A stretch of DNA of 37,568 nt from Woeseiaceae bacterium (GTDB lineage Bacteria > Pseudomonadota > Gammaproteobacteria > Steroidobacterales > Woeseiaceae), in assembly GCA_021773135.1 (NCBI GenBank), contig JAJFKP010000060.1, positions 1-37,568 on the forward strand, written 5' to 3'. Of this stretch, positions 25,536-34,012 are shown one piece after another (position 1 is the stretch's first letter; each line of letters opens with the position of its first letter). The notes beneath the pieces are model-generated. The model was not told the origin of the DNA. It ran no database searches and was given only the letters and a program-made list of their open reading frames with translations. The translations under genes were made by a program, and so were the position numbers.

Positions 25536-26126
25536 TTACTCTTTGTCACCACCACATTTGCCTTCGCCGCACTTGCCTTCTGCTTCTTCCTTGTCACCGC
25601 CACAGGAACCTTCTGCTTCCTTGTCACCGCCACAAGAGCCTTCTGCTTCCTTGTCACCGCCACAGGAACCTTCTGCTTCCTTGTCACCGCCACAAGAGCC
25701 TTCTGCTTCCTTGTCACCGCCACAGGAACCTTCAGCTTCCTTGTCACCGCCACAGGAACCTTCTGCTTCCTTGTCACCGCCACAGGAGCCTTCAGCTTCC
25801 TTGTCGCCGCCACAGGAACCTTCTGCTTCCTTGTCACCGCCACAGGAACCTTCAGCTTCCTTGTCACCGCCACAAGAGCCTTCAGCTTCCTTGTCACCAC
25901 CACAAGAACCTTCTGCATCTGAGGCTTCTTTGTCGCCGCCACATTTGCCTTCGCCACAGCTACCCTCAGCTTCCTGAGCGCCAAGCAGGTAACCTGCACC
26001 AAGCGTGGTTACTGAGAACGGGCTTACGCCTGTGTCAGCATTAGCGGTCGCTGAAAACGCGAACGCACCAGCGACTGCGGCACTAACTGCTACTGCTACG
26101 GGTTTCAATACTTGCTTTTCAGACAT
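25536..26126 (-). CDS. HvfA-like secreted Cys-repeat RiPP metallophore precursor, 15 EGxCG motifs
   Basis: A 196-residue exported peptide precursor. Residues 1-30 are a signal peptide (basic start, Ala/Val-rich core, cleavage after ATANA). Then comes a short leader [19 protein letters not shown], which resembles the NPFxxxxLxxGY leader of HvfA proteins. The rest is [10 protein letters not shown], a spacer, eleven units of [10 protein letters not shown], and [14 protein letters not shown]: 15 cysteines, each within EG[S/K]CG. In Haemophilus HvfA the EGKCG cysteines are converted by the DUF692 enzyme HvfB with HvfC to oxazolone/thioamide pairs that bind copper. Here most motifs have Ser before Cys, and no hvfB/hvfC lies in the window. 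The ATG has a GGAG ribosome site. It lies downstream of an ECF sigma/anti-sigma pair. Family match rests on motif and leader; modification is inference. Alternative: an unmodified metal-binding thiol buffer. Confidence 0.8.
   Translation of the reverse strand: MSEKQVLKPVAVAVSAAVAGAFAFSATANADTGVSPFSVTTLGAGYLLGAQEAEGSCGEGKCGGDKEASDAEGSCGGDKEAEGSCGGDKEAEGSCGGDKEAEGSCGGDKEAEGSCGGDKEAEGSCGGDKEAEGSCGGDKEAEGSCGGDKEAEGSCGGDKEAEGSCGGDKEAEGSCGGDKEEAEGKCGEGKCGGDKE
25591..25920 (-). repeat. Eleven 30-bp tandem repeats encoding EGSCGGDKE[A/E]
   Basis: Eleven contiguous 30-base units inside the Cys-repeat gene. Base differences between units are confined to a handful of positions (third bases of Ala, Gly, Ser and Gly codons) and are synonymous within the EGSCGGDKE core; only residues at the array edge change. 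The first four units alternate between two variants (GGTTCC and GGCTCT for Gly-Ser), implying an older 60-base dimer duplication. Copy number is likely to vary between strains. Confidence 0.95.
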
Positions 26127-26150
26127 TTCAATCTCCTACCTTCGATTTCA

Positions 26151-26193
26151 AATGCCCAAGCGGGCATTGATAAATTGCCCTTATATGCGGGCA
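26151..26193 (-). promoter_or_regulatory. Paired inverted repeats in the leader of the Cys-repeat gene
   Basis: In the 85-base gap between the anti-sigma stop and the Cys-repeat ATG, AATGCCC / GGGCATT (26151-26168, 7-bp stem, 4-base loop) and TGCCC / GGGCA (26176-26193) are found. The octamer GCGGGCAT occurs twice, 27 bases apart. These could be an operator for a metal or redox regulator, or leader hairpins that set the ratio of precursor to anti-sigma transcript. No strong sigma-70 promoter is seen; TATAAG is a possible weak -10. Confidence 0.4.
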
Positions 26194-26211
26194 TGTATAT
26201 TCAGTGTATGG

Positions 26212-26958
26212 CTAAATGCTCCACTCCACTGAGTTTATAATTCTTTGTTCTAACTCGGTCAGTGGTTCGTCGCGTTCGCCGATGATCGCGATACTGCCAT
26301 TCCCCACTGGCAGGATGACGCCGTTCACCCCTTTTCCGTCAAGCGTCATCGCACCTTCAATCATCTCCTCCGGCATCAGTAGCAGCGTAATGGGGCCTTT
26401 CTCACCCTGGATAACCAGGTGCGGAATGGTCCTGCCGTTGATGACACAACTCTGTGCGTAAGTTACGAGACCCACACTGCGGTCCATAGTTCCGATTGAC
26501 GGGTTAACCACATTCGAGAACCGCTCATCCGAGACAGCAACGTTCGTCACTTGTAGCGCGTTTGGCTCATGATCGAGGTGCGCTAAAACCTGGTCCGCCA
26601 AAGGCAGGCTGTTCAGCTGGCTTGAACTGATCATCCGAACGCCAACGAATGCCGCCAAAACGACCGTCGCCGCAATGCCTATCCAGGTCGGTGCCGAAAA
26701 CCGCCTCTTGCCGCCAAACGGCAGGTCGACCACGTTATCGTCCTTGAGCTCTGGTAACTCAGGCACGCTAAGATCGGGCACGCTGATCGCCAGCGCTGCA
26801 GCGATCCTGTCGTTGAATGCCTGCATCTCCTGTGTGAATGCCGCACAGGATGCACAGGCAGCAACGTGCTCCGCGCCACCCTCAACCGCAGTTGTCGGAT
26901 CCGCTGCCAATAATTCTTTGTAATTGTCACAGTTCATAAATTTATCAGAGGTCGTCAT
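26212..26958 (-). CDS. Zinc-finger anti-sigma factor, DUF3379-like
   Basis: A 248-residue single-pass membrane protein. The cytoplasmic N-terminus carries a ZAS-type zinc-binding motif, His31-x3-Cys35-x2-Cys38 (HVAACASC), with Cys10 as a likely fourth ligand. A transmembrane helix is at about residues 89-110 (TWIGIAATVVLAAFVGV), and a periplasmic domain of about 135 residues follows, containing a single Cys (YAQSCVING) and a LVIQGEKGPITLLLMPEE segment typical of the DUF3379 family. It overlaps the preceding ECF sigma gene by ATGA, the usual sigma/anti-sigma arrangement, and precedes the Cys-repeat gene by 85 bases. It presumably holds the sigma factor at the membrane until a periplasmic or redox signal, perhaps metal stress, releases it. 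Confidence 0.88.
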   Translation of the reverse strand: MTTSDKFMNCDNYKELLAADPTTAVEGGAEHVAACASCAAFTQEMQAFNDRIAAALAISVPDLSVPELPELKDDNVVDLPFGGKRRFSAPTWIGIAATVVLAAFVGVRMISSSQLNSLPLADQVLAHLDHEPNALQVTNVAVSDERFSNVVNPSIGTMDRSVGLVTYAQSCVINGRTIPHLVIQGEKGPITLLLMPEEMIEGAMTLDGKGVNGVILPVGNGSIAIIGERDEPLTELEQRIINSVEWSI

Positions 26959-27470
26959 GTCGCAGCCTCCTTTTCCACTTCATCCTTAAGTTTGATGCGC
27001 GCCCGGTGCAATCTTGTTAATACCGCACCCTGTTGCATGCCCATCAGTTCCGCTATCTCTTTGGTGCTGTGGCCCATCAGGACCTGCAGCACCAATGGCT
27101 CACGATAATCGTCCTCGAGCCTGAAAATCGCCTGTCGCAGCTCTTCGAGTTGCGAGTCATCCGTCTCAGCCAGCATTGCCGACTGCGCCGGACTCAGGTT
27201 GTCTATGTCGACTGTCTCCAGCCTCTTCCTTTCGAAATACCTTGCGTTCTCTCTGCGAACGATCGTTAGCAACCATGGCTTCGCCGCTGTATCTTCTCTA
27301 AGCGCGTCCAGCGATTTCCAGGCCCGTAGAAGCGCCTCCTGGACAACTTCCTCTGCAATGCCCGGATCGCGGCATAACCACGCTGCGTACCGGTACATAT
27401 CGGTGTGAAATACCGTTACTACCCGGTCAAAACGCCTGTGGCGCTCACGACTGACATCATTGCTATTCAT
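26955..27470 (-). CDS. ECF-type sigma-70 family RNA polymerase sigma factor
   Basis: A 171-residue extracytoplasmic-function sigma factor with only regions 2 and 4. Region 2 (about residues 18-85) has FHTDMYRYAAWLCRDPGIAEEVVQEALLRAW-type helices and KPWLLTIVRRENARYF; region 4 (about 110-165) has YREPLVLQVLMGHSTKEIAELM and GAVLTRLHRARIKLK, the promoter -35 recognition helix. It overlaps the anti-sigma gene (ATGA) and is divergent from hemB. Sigma factors of this class usually control their own operon, so the Cys-repeat gene is a likely target; the promoter motif could not be identified by eye. Confidence 0.93.
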   Translation of the reverse strand: MNSNDVSRERHRRFDRVVTVFHTDMYRYAAWLCRDPGIAEEVVQEALLRAWKSLDALREDTAAKPWLLTIVRRENARYFERKRLETVDIDNLSPAQSAMLAETDDSQLEELRQAIFRLEDDYREPLVLQVLMGHSTKEIAELMGMQQGAVLTRLHRARIKLKDEVEKEAAT

Positions 27471-27537
27471 ACGAGGTGACCCGCTTCCCTGACAATTTAT
27501 TACTCTTCGCGTGCTTTTTTGTGATTCAGGCGTGGAA

Positions 27538-27557
27538 TCCCTGCCGAAATACAGGGA
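27538..27557. promoter_or_regulatory. Inverted repeat in the ECF sigma/hemB divergent gap
   Basis: TCCCTG (27538-27543) and CAGGGA (27552-27557) form a 6-bp inverted repeat with an 8-base centre in the 119-base gap between the two start codons. It may be an operator shared by the sigma operon and hemB. No further evidence. Confidence 0.3.
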
Positions 27558-27580
27558 AAATCCAGAACGTACTTATGTAA

Positions 27581-28597
<1,017 letters not shown>

Positions 28598-28601
28598 ACC
28601 G

Positions 28602-29438
28602 ATGACAGATAATAGTCCCGACCGCTACGGAGTTATGGGATACCCGGTTTCCCACAGTCGTTCGCCTGTGATTCACCGACTGTTCGCACTACAGACCAAG
28701 CAAAACCTGCAATACGAATTACTCCAGGTGGCCCCCGAGCAGCTGGAGACAGCCGTGCAGCAATTCGGACGGACCGGTGGCAGGGGCCTGAACATCACGG
28801 TACCGCACAAGAGCGAAGTGGTGCGCCTCGTTAGCGATATGAGTGATCGCGCCCGAAGTGCAGGCGCCGTCAATACTCTCATTTTCGAGGACGGAGAAAT
28901 CTTCGGCGACAACACCGACGGTGTCGGCCTGATGTCCGATTTACAAATTAACCTTGGGCTGGAACTCAAAGACTCGAGAATCCTGATCCTTGGCGCCGGC
29001 GGCGCGACCAGGGGTATCGTTGCGCCGCTGCTTGCGGCTGAACCCAGAGAACTCGTCATCGCGAACCGTACGCTGTCGAAAGCAAGCGCTCTTGCTGATC
29101 ATTTTTCCAGTGAGGGCCCGGTCGGCGCCTGTCGCTTTGGCGATGTTCGATCGATGCCTGTGTACGACCTGATAATCAACGCGACATCCGCCGGTCTGAA
29201 AGGCGAAATACCACCGTACCCTGAGGAAGCCATTCAGCCACCAACCGTGTGTTATGACCTGTCCTACGGCCTGACCGCCACGCCTTTTTCCCGTTGGGCC
29301 CGCAAACACGGTGCGGCTCAGTCCGTCATGGGCTGGGGCATGCTGGTCGAACAGGCCGCCGAGTCATTCAAGCTTTGGCGCGGCGTGCGCCCAGATACCG
29401 AGCCGGTATTAAGGCAGCTGACCATCAGCGCGACCTAG
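28602..29438 (+). CDS. aroE: Shikimate dehydrogenase (NADP+)
   Basis: AroE reduces 3-dehydroshikimate to shikimate with NADPH in aromatic amino-acid synthesis. The 278-residue protein (E. coli 272) has the substrate site GYPVSHSRSPVIHRLF, NITVPHKSEV (with the catalytic Lys), AGAVNTL and GDNTDGVGL (catalytic Asp). The NADP-binding GAGGATRGI loop, the NRT segment after the second strand, and the C-terminal GMLVEQAAESFKLW helix are also present. The ATG at 28602 is 4 bases after the hemB stop; a longer frame from 28563 overlaps hemB and adds no conserved residues. Confidence 0.96.
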   Translation: MTDNSPDRYGVMGYPVSHSRSPVIHRLFALQTKQNLQYELLQVAPEQLETAVQQFGRTGGRGLNITVPHKSEVVRLVSDMSDRARSAGAVNTLIFEDGEIFGDNTDGVGLMSDLQINLGLELKDSRILILGAGGATRGIVAPLLAAEPRELVIANRTLSKASALADHFSSEGPVGACRFGDVRSMPVYDLIINATSAGLKGEIPPYPEEAIQPPTVCYDLSYGLTATPFSRWARKHGAAQSVMGWGMLVEQAAESFKLWRGVRPDTEPVLRQLTISAT

Positions 29439-29512
29439 CAAGACGGCTGGTCCGTCGCGGGCAAGGCCCAATGCGCCCGCAGCGCCCAAGCATGATTTTC
29501 TGCTCGCCCCGC

Positions 29513-29559
29513 ATTGATCTTTAGCGCCAGCCGGGAATGTATTCTGCGACTGCAGTCGC
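29513..29559. repeat. Distant fragment of the intergenic repeat plus a 14-base palindrome
   Basis: ATTGATCTTTAG (29513-29524) matches exactly the junction of the hairpin-less repeat unit at 25283-25294. It is followed 21 bases later by the perfect palindrome GCGACTGCAGTCGC (29546-29559). Both lie in the 228-base gap between the convergent aroE and gor genes; no gene or strong terminator is seen there. Confidence 0.45.
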
Positions 29560-29666
29560 TTGCACAACAAGTTCGATCGCCGTAAGAGCGGTTTTTTTCG
29601 CACATGCACTTACTGGTGTTGAACCGGACCGGATGTCCAGGCTCGACGAGTCGCGATTGCTTGCCC

Positions 29667-31013
29667 TCAGCGCATCGTAACCAGCTCTTCCGAACTGGTC
29701 GGGTGGATTGCAACCGTATCGTCGAAGTGTTGCTTCGTTGCACCCATGCGTATCGCTACTGCGAATCCCTGCATCATTTCATCGACGCCATCACCAATCA
29801 GGTGACATCCCACTATGCGCTCGTCTTCACCGACTACGATCAGTTTCATTGCTGTCGCGACTTTGTCGTCACTGAACGCATACATCATTGGGTTAAATCT
29901 TGTTGCGTAAATTTTCACCGCATCGCCATGTTGTGCGCGCGCTTCGTCTTCTGTCAGTCCGACAGTACCGATTGTAGGATGCGAGAATATGACGGTCGGA
30001 ATCGTGTGATACTCCAGCCTCCTGTCCGTCATTCCGTTATACAGTCGATCTGCGAGTCTCCGACCGGCTGCAATGGCAACCGGGGTGAGCGCATCACGAC
30101 CAGTCACATCTCCCAGCGCAAATACGTTGTCGATGTTCGTCTTCTGATAGTCATCTGTCGGGATGAATCCTTTAGCGTCGGATTCGACACCGGCAGCAGA
30201 CGCATTGAGAGAGCCAACGTTCGGTGCCCGTCCCACTGCCCAAATCACCGCGTCGAAGCCGCTGAATTCGCGGCCGTCCTCAGCCAGCAGGCGAATGCCA
30301 TCAGCGGTGCGTTCAAGCGATCGGGGAACCGCTCCGGTTTCGAGCACGATGCCGCTGTCCTGCATCGCAGATTCGAGCTCCGTTCGCAGCATCTTGTCGA
30401 AGCTCCGCAAGACGCCTTCCTTGCGAACCAGTATGGTCGTGTCTGATCCCAGGGCATTGAAAACGCCGCCCAGTTCGACTGCAACATAGCCACTCCCCAC
30501 AATCGCGACTTTCTGCGGCCGTTCGGCGAGCTCGAAGAATCCATCAGAGGTGATGCCCAGCTCGGCGCCCGGCACATCCGGCACGACAGGATATCCGCCG
30601 GTGGCGATAACGATTCGCTCTGCGGTATAGGCCGTGCCATCGACGTCGACGGTCGTGGCGTCGATGAATTTGCCAAACCCTGCCAGGTAGGCAACGTCCC
30701 GCTTGTCCAGGTTGCTCTCGTAAATTCCATTCAGGCGTTTGATATAAGCATCGCGCCGGCTTTTCAATGCAGACCAGTCGTGACCCTGCAAGGAGACATC
30801 AAAGCCGAAGTCTCTTGCAAGGTGCATCTGGTGTGCGTGATGTGCCGCGTACCACATGATTTTTTTGGGCACGCAGCCAACATTGACACAGGTACCGCCC
30901 AACGGGCCCGACTCTACTACCGCTGCCTTCATTCCGTATTCGGCCGCACGCTGGGCGTGCGCAAGACCGCCGCTGCCGCCGCCGATAACGATCAGATCAA
31001 ATTTTTCAGTCAC
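29667..31013 (-). CDS. gor: Glutathione-disulfide reductase
   Basis: A 448-residue FAD-dependent pyridine-nucleotide disulfide oxidoreductase that regenerates GSH with NADPH. FAD-binding GGGSGG is at 11-16; the redox-active disulfide is Cys42/Cys47 in [13 protein letters not shown]. The NADPH-binding domain has [12 protein letters not shown], followed by arginine-containing [12 protein letters not shown] consistent with NADP preference. FALGDVTGR and the dimer-interface catalytic His in [12 protein letters not shown] complete the enzyme. It is convergent with aroE and divergent from prlC. Together with the GST and HCCA-isomerase-like genes downstream it points to a glutathione-based thiol system in this organism. 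Confidence 0.96.
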   Translation of the reverse strand: MTEKFDLIVIGGGSGGLAHAQRAAEYGMKAAVVESGPLGGTCVNVGCVPKKIMWYAAHHAHQMHLARDFGFDVSLQGHDWSALKSRRDAYIKRLNGIYESNLDKRDVAYLAGFGKFIDATTVDVDGTAYTAERIVIATGGYPVVPDVPGAELGITSDGFFELAERPQKVAIVGSGYVAVELGGVFNALGSDTTILVRKEGVLRSFDKMLRTELESAMQDSGIVLETGAVPRSLERTADGIRLLAEDGREFSGFDAVIWAVGRAPNVGSLNASAAGVESDAKGFIPTDDYQKTNIDNVFALGDVTGRDALTPVAIAAGRRLADRLYNGMTDRRLEYHTIPTVIFSHPTIGTVGLTEDEARAQHGDAVKIYATRFNPMMYAFSDDKVATAMKLIVVGEDERIVGCHLIGDGVDEMMQGFAVAIRMGATKQHFDDTVAIHPTSSEELVTMR

Positions 31014-31097
31014 GCAGTCGTCCTTCTTGTCATTTCAGTCGCCTGTTCGCGGCGCTGTGATACCATTCTGCCGCCGCCCGCACATCGTCTGGATTGC

Positions 31098-33122
31098 ATG
31101 TCAAACCCGTTACTCGACACCTCTGGTCTGCCGAATTTTGATGCGATAAAGCCGCAGCACGCCGTCCCGGCGCTGTCGGAGCTTATCGCAGCACATCGGC
31201 AAAAGCTTGACCAAATTCTCGCCGACTCAAATGCCCGCGATGCCGCCTCATTGATTCAACCAATGGAGGAGATGAGCCATGAACTGAGTCGCGTATGGTC
31301 CCCGGTCAGTCATCTGCAAAGCGTTCTCGATGACGCGGCCTGGCGCGATGCTTACAACGAGTCGCTGCCGTTATTGACCGAACATGGCACCGAATTATCA
31401 CAGAACAAGAATCTGCAGGAAGCGTATCAGCAGGTTGCTGATTCGCTGCCGCCCGATGCGGAGCCCGCATTGCGGACTCTGCTCGAACAGGAACTCAGGG
31501 ATTTTCGGCTCGCCGGAGTCGCGCTGCCGGAAGAGCAGAAAGCGCGATTTCGTGCGCTTGCCCAGGAAATGGCCGCCCTGCAGGCCAGGTTTGAACAGAA
31601 CCTGCAGGATGCCAGCGACAGCTGGCACTTTTTAGCCACCGACCCCGAGCAGGTTGCCGGCATACCGGAATCGGTGTTGCAGCGCGCCGCAGACGACGCG
31701 AAATTGCAGGACGCCGCCGGCTGGCGTTTCAATCTCGACTACCCGACCTACCACGCGGTGATGACGCATGCTCACAGTCGCGATCTGCGTAAGACCTTCT
31801 ATCGCGCGTGGGCAACGCGGGCTTCCGACCAGGGCGACAATGCGGAGTGGGATAACAGTGAGAACATTGAGCGAATTATGTCGCTCCGGCATGAGGCAGC
31901 GGGGCTCGTGGGCTTCGACAACTACGCAGACTATTCACTGGCGACTAAAATGGCGGGCTCTGTCGAGGAGGTCATACAATTTCTCACCGACCTGGCACAG
32001 AAATCTGCCAACACGGCAAAGAGCGAACTGGATGAAATTCAGGCTATCGCGGATGCGCCGCTGGAGGCATGGGATACGGCCTATTTCCTCGAGAAACTCA
32101 AACAGGAACGATTTGCCATTTCCGACGAGGCGCTGAGGCAATATTTTCCGTTTGCGATCGTCAAGCAAGGCATGTTCGAGCTCACGGAGAAACTATACGG
32201 CATCTCGGTCGTGGAGAATGCCGCTGTGAGTGGCTGGCATGACACCGTTCGATACTACGAAATCCGCGATGCGGACGGCAAGAAACTGGGCAGCTTTTAC
32301 ACCGACCTTTTTGCGCGCAATGGCAAACGTGGCGGCGCATGGATGGATGAATGTGTCGTCAGAAAAAATATTGCGGGGAATGATACGTTGCCGGTGGGCT
32401 ACCTCGTATGCAACTTTCCGCCGCTGGACGCAAACGGCGTCTCTTTGCTGACGCATAATGATGTCGTCACTTTGTTTCACGAATTCGGGCACATGCTGCA
32501 TCACCTGCTGACGCGAATGGATTACCCGTCGATCGCCGGCATAAACGGTGTTCCGTGGGACGCTGTAGAACTGCCGAGTCAGTTCATGGAAAATTTTGCC
32601 TGGGCCTATGACGTTTTAAAGCACTGCTCAGCACACTACGAAACCGGTGAACCGTTACCTGAAGAAATGTTCCAAAAGCTAGACGCGAGCCGGCATTTCG
32701 GAGAAGCATTGGCTATGCTGCGGCAGATTGAGTTTGCTTTATTCGATTTTCGTCTGCATGCCGGATACGATCCCGAGCTTGGCGCGCAGGCGCTGGCGAC
32801 ACTCGATACCGTTCGTGCCGAGGTGTCGCTGATCAAACACCCGGACTACAACCGACTACCACACGCTTTTTCGCACATCTTCGCTGGCGGCTATGCGGCC
32901 GGTTACTACAGCTACAAGTGGGCCGAAGTGCTTGCTGCTGACGCATTCGCTGCATTCGAAGACACCAACATATTTGACCGTGACATTGCGGCACGCTTCC
33001 GCGAGGAAATTCTTGAGATCGGCGGCAGTCGCGACTTTATGGAAGCCTATGTCGCGTTTCGAGGCCGCAAGCCGACGTTGGACGCGCTTTTGCGGCAAAG
33101 CGGCATAGGCAAAGCCGCGTGA
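31098..33122 (+). CDS. prlC: Oligopeptidase A (M3 family zinc metallopeptidase)
   Basis: A 674-residue cytoplasmic peptidase that degrades oligopeptides and cleaved signal peptides. The zinc site HEFGHMLHH (HExxH) is complete, with the downstream Glu expected in the ENFAWAYD region. GGYAAGYYSYKWAEVLAADAF is the typical C-terminal family segment. The frame is open back to 30780, but the conserved protein starts MSNPLLDTSGLPNFDAIKP at 31098; the earlier part overlaps gor on the other strand and is unconserved. The ribosome site is weak. Its TGA overlaps the GTG of xth. Confidence 0.95.
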   Translation: MSNPLLDTSGLPNFDAIKPQHAVPALSELIAAHRQKLDQILADSNARDAASLIQPMEEMSHELSRVWSPVSHLQSVLDDAAWRDAYNESLPLLTEHGTELSQNKNLQEAYQQVADSLPPDAEPALRTLLEQELRDFRLAGVALPEEQKARFRALAQEMAALQARFEQNLQDASDSWHFLATDPEQVAGIPESVLQRAADDAKLQDAAGWRFNLDYPTYHAVMTHAHSRDLRKTFYRAWATRASDQGDNAEWDNSENIERIMSLRHEAAGLVGFDNYADYSLATKMAGSVEEVIQFLTDLAQKSANTAKSELDEIQAIADAPLEAWDTAYFLEKLKQERFAISDEALRQYFPFAIVKQGMFELTEKLYGISVVENAAVSGWHDTVRYYEIRDADGKKLGSFYTDLFARNGKRGGAWMDECVVRKNIAGNDTLPVGYLVCNFPPLDANGVSLLTHNDVVTLFHEFGHMLHHLLTRMDYPSIAGINGVPWDAVELPSQFMENFAWAYDVLKHCSAHYETGEPLPEEMFQKLDASRHFGEALAMLRQIEFALFDFRLHAGYDPELGAQALATLDTVRAEVSLIKHPDYNRLPHAFSHIFAGGYAAGYYSYKWAEVLAADAFAAFEDTNIFDRDIAARFREEILEIGGSRDFMEAYVAFRGRKPTLDALLRQSGIGKAA

Positions 33123-33886
33123 AGATTGCGACGTGGAATGTGAATTCGCTGAACGTACGCTTACCGCATGTCCTCGAATGGCTGCAAAGCGCCGATCCGG
33201 ACGTACTGGTATTGCAGGAGATCAAGCAACCAACTGAGGCGCTTGACACGGAGCGCTTCGCCGCAGCCGGCTACCAAGCGGTCGCCAGCGGCCAGAAAAC
33301 CTACAACGGCGTAGCGGTAGTCAGCCGCGCGAACGCGGCAGATATTGTGACCGATTTCCCGGGATTCGAAGACCCGCAGCGCCGCATTCTCGCCGCAACC
33401 ATCGATGATATTCGGGTCATCAATTTGTATGTCCCCAACGGCAACAGCGTCGGTTCGGAGAAATACGAGTACAAGCTCAATTGGCTCGCAGCGCTTTATT
33501 CATTCCTTAAAGAAGAGCTTGGCAAACACGACCAACTCATCGTGCTGGGCGACTTCAACATCGCACCCGACGATCGGGACGTGCATAACCCGGAACAGTG
33601 GGGTGAGGGCATTCTGTGCAGTCCGCCAGAACGCGCGGCGCTGCAGGCACTAATCGGGCTTGGCCTGTCCGACGTTTTCCGCCAGTTCGAGCAGCCGGAG
33701 AAGACGTTTAGCTGGTGGGATTATCGAGCCGCGGGTTTTCGCCGCAACGCCGGCCTGCGTATCGATCTTATCCTGGCGAGCAAGGCGCTGGCTGAGCGTT
33801 GCACAGCAAGCACTATCGACCGTGAACCGCGCACATGGGAGCGTCCGTCGGACCACGCTCCCGTGCTCGCAGAATTCGAGCTTTGA
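33119..33886 (+). CDS. xth: Exodeoxyribonuclease III
   Basis: A 255-residue AP endonuclease/3'-5' exonuclease of the Mg-dependent EEP family, acting in base excision repair. Landmarks are KIATWNVNSLNVRLPHVLEWL, VLQEIKQP (catalytic Glu), YKLNWLAALY, the LGDFNIAPDDRDVHNP active site, LRIDLILAS and the final catalytic His in PSDHAPVLAEFEL. It starts with GTG within the prlC stop (GTGA), so it is translationally coupled to prlC. The Tag glycosylase encoded 9 kb away generates abasic sites that this enzyme would process. Confidence 0.95.
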   Translation: MKIATWNVNSLNVRLPHVLEWLQSADPDVLVLQEIKQPTEALDTERFAAAGYQAVASGQKTYNGVAVVSRANAADIVTDFPGFEDPQRRILAATIDDIRVINLYVPNGNSVGSEKYEYKLNWLAALYSFLKEELGKHDQLIVLGDFNIAPDDRDVHNPEQWGEGILCSPPERAALQALIGLGLSDVFRQFEQPEKTFSWWDYRAAGFRRNAGLRIDLILASKALAERCTASTIDREPRTWERPSDHAPVLAEFEL

Positions 33887-34012
33887 TGTTACATATTCAT
33901 GGAACCACGTCACTTTTCAGCGCGAGTAAATGGTTCCAGATCAGGCAACGAACTGCTGAACGGACTAACAAATGAGCTGCATTCGGCTAAGCTACGCAGG
34001 ACAGATCGAGGC

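Noticed and set aside
25591-25920. CRISPR-like array of 30-base repeats
   Set aside because: The units are directly contiguous with no spacers, and they are in frame within a coding sequence.
25472-26044. Plus-strand repetitive frames across the Cys-repeat array (His/Pro- or Ser/Pro-rich)
   Set aside because: They are antisense readings of the 30-base repeats, which stay open in several frames because the unit length is a multiple of three; only the minus-strand frame has a signal peptide, ribosome site and terminator.
29604-30446. 280-residue plus-strand open frame inside gor
   Set aside because: It is antisense to the conserved glutathione reductase gene and has no recognisable motif.
30780-31097. 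N-terminal extension of the prlC frame by 106 residues
   Set aside because: It overlaps gor on the opposite strand and is not protein-like for the M3 family, whose conserved start is at 31098.
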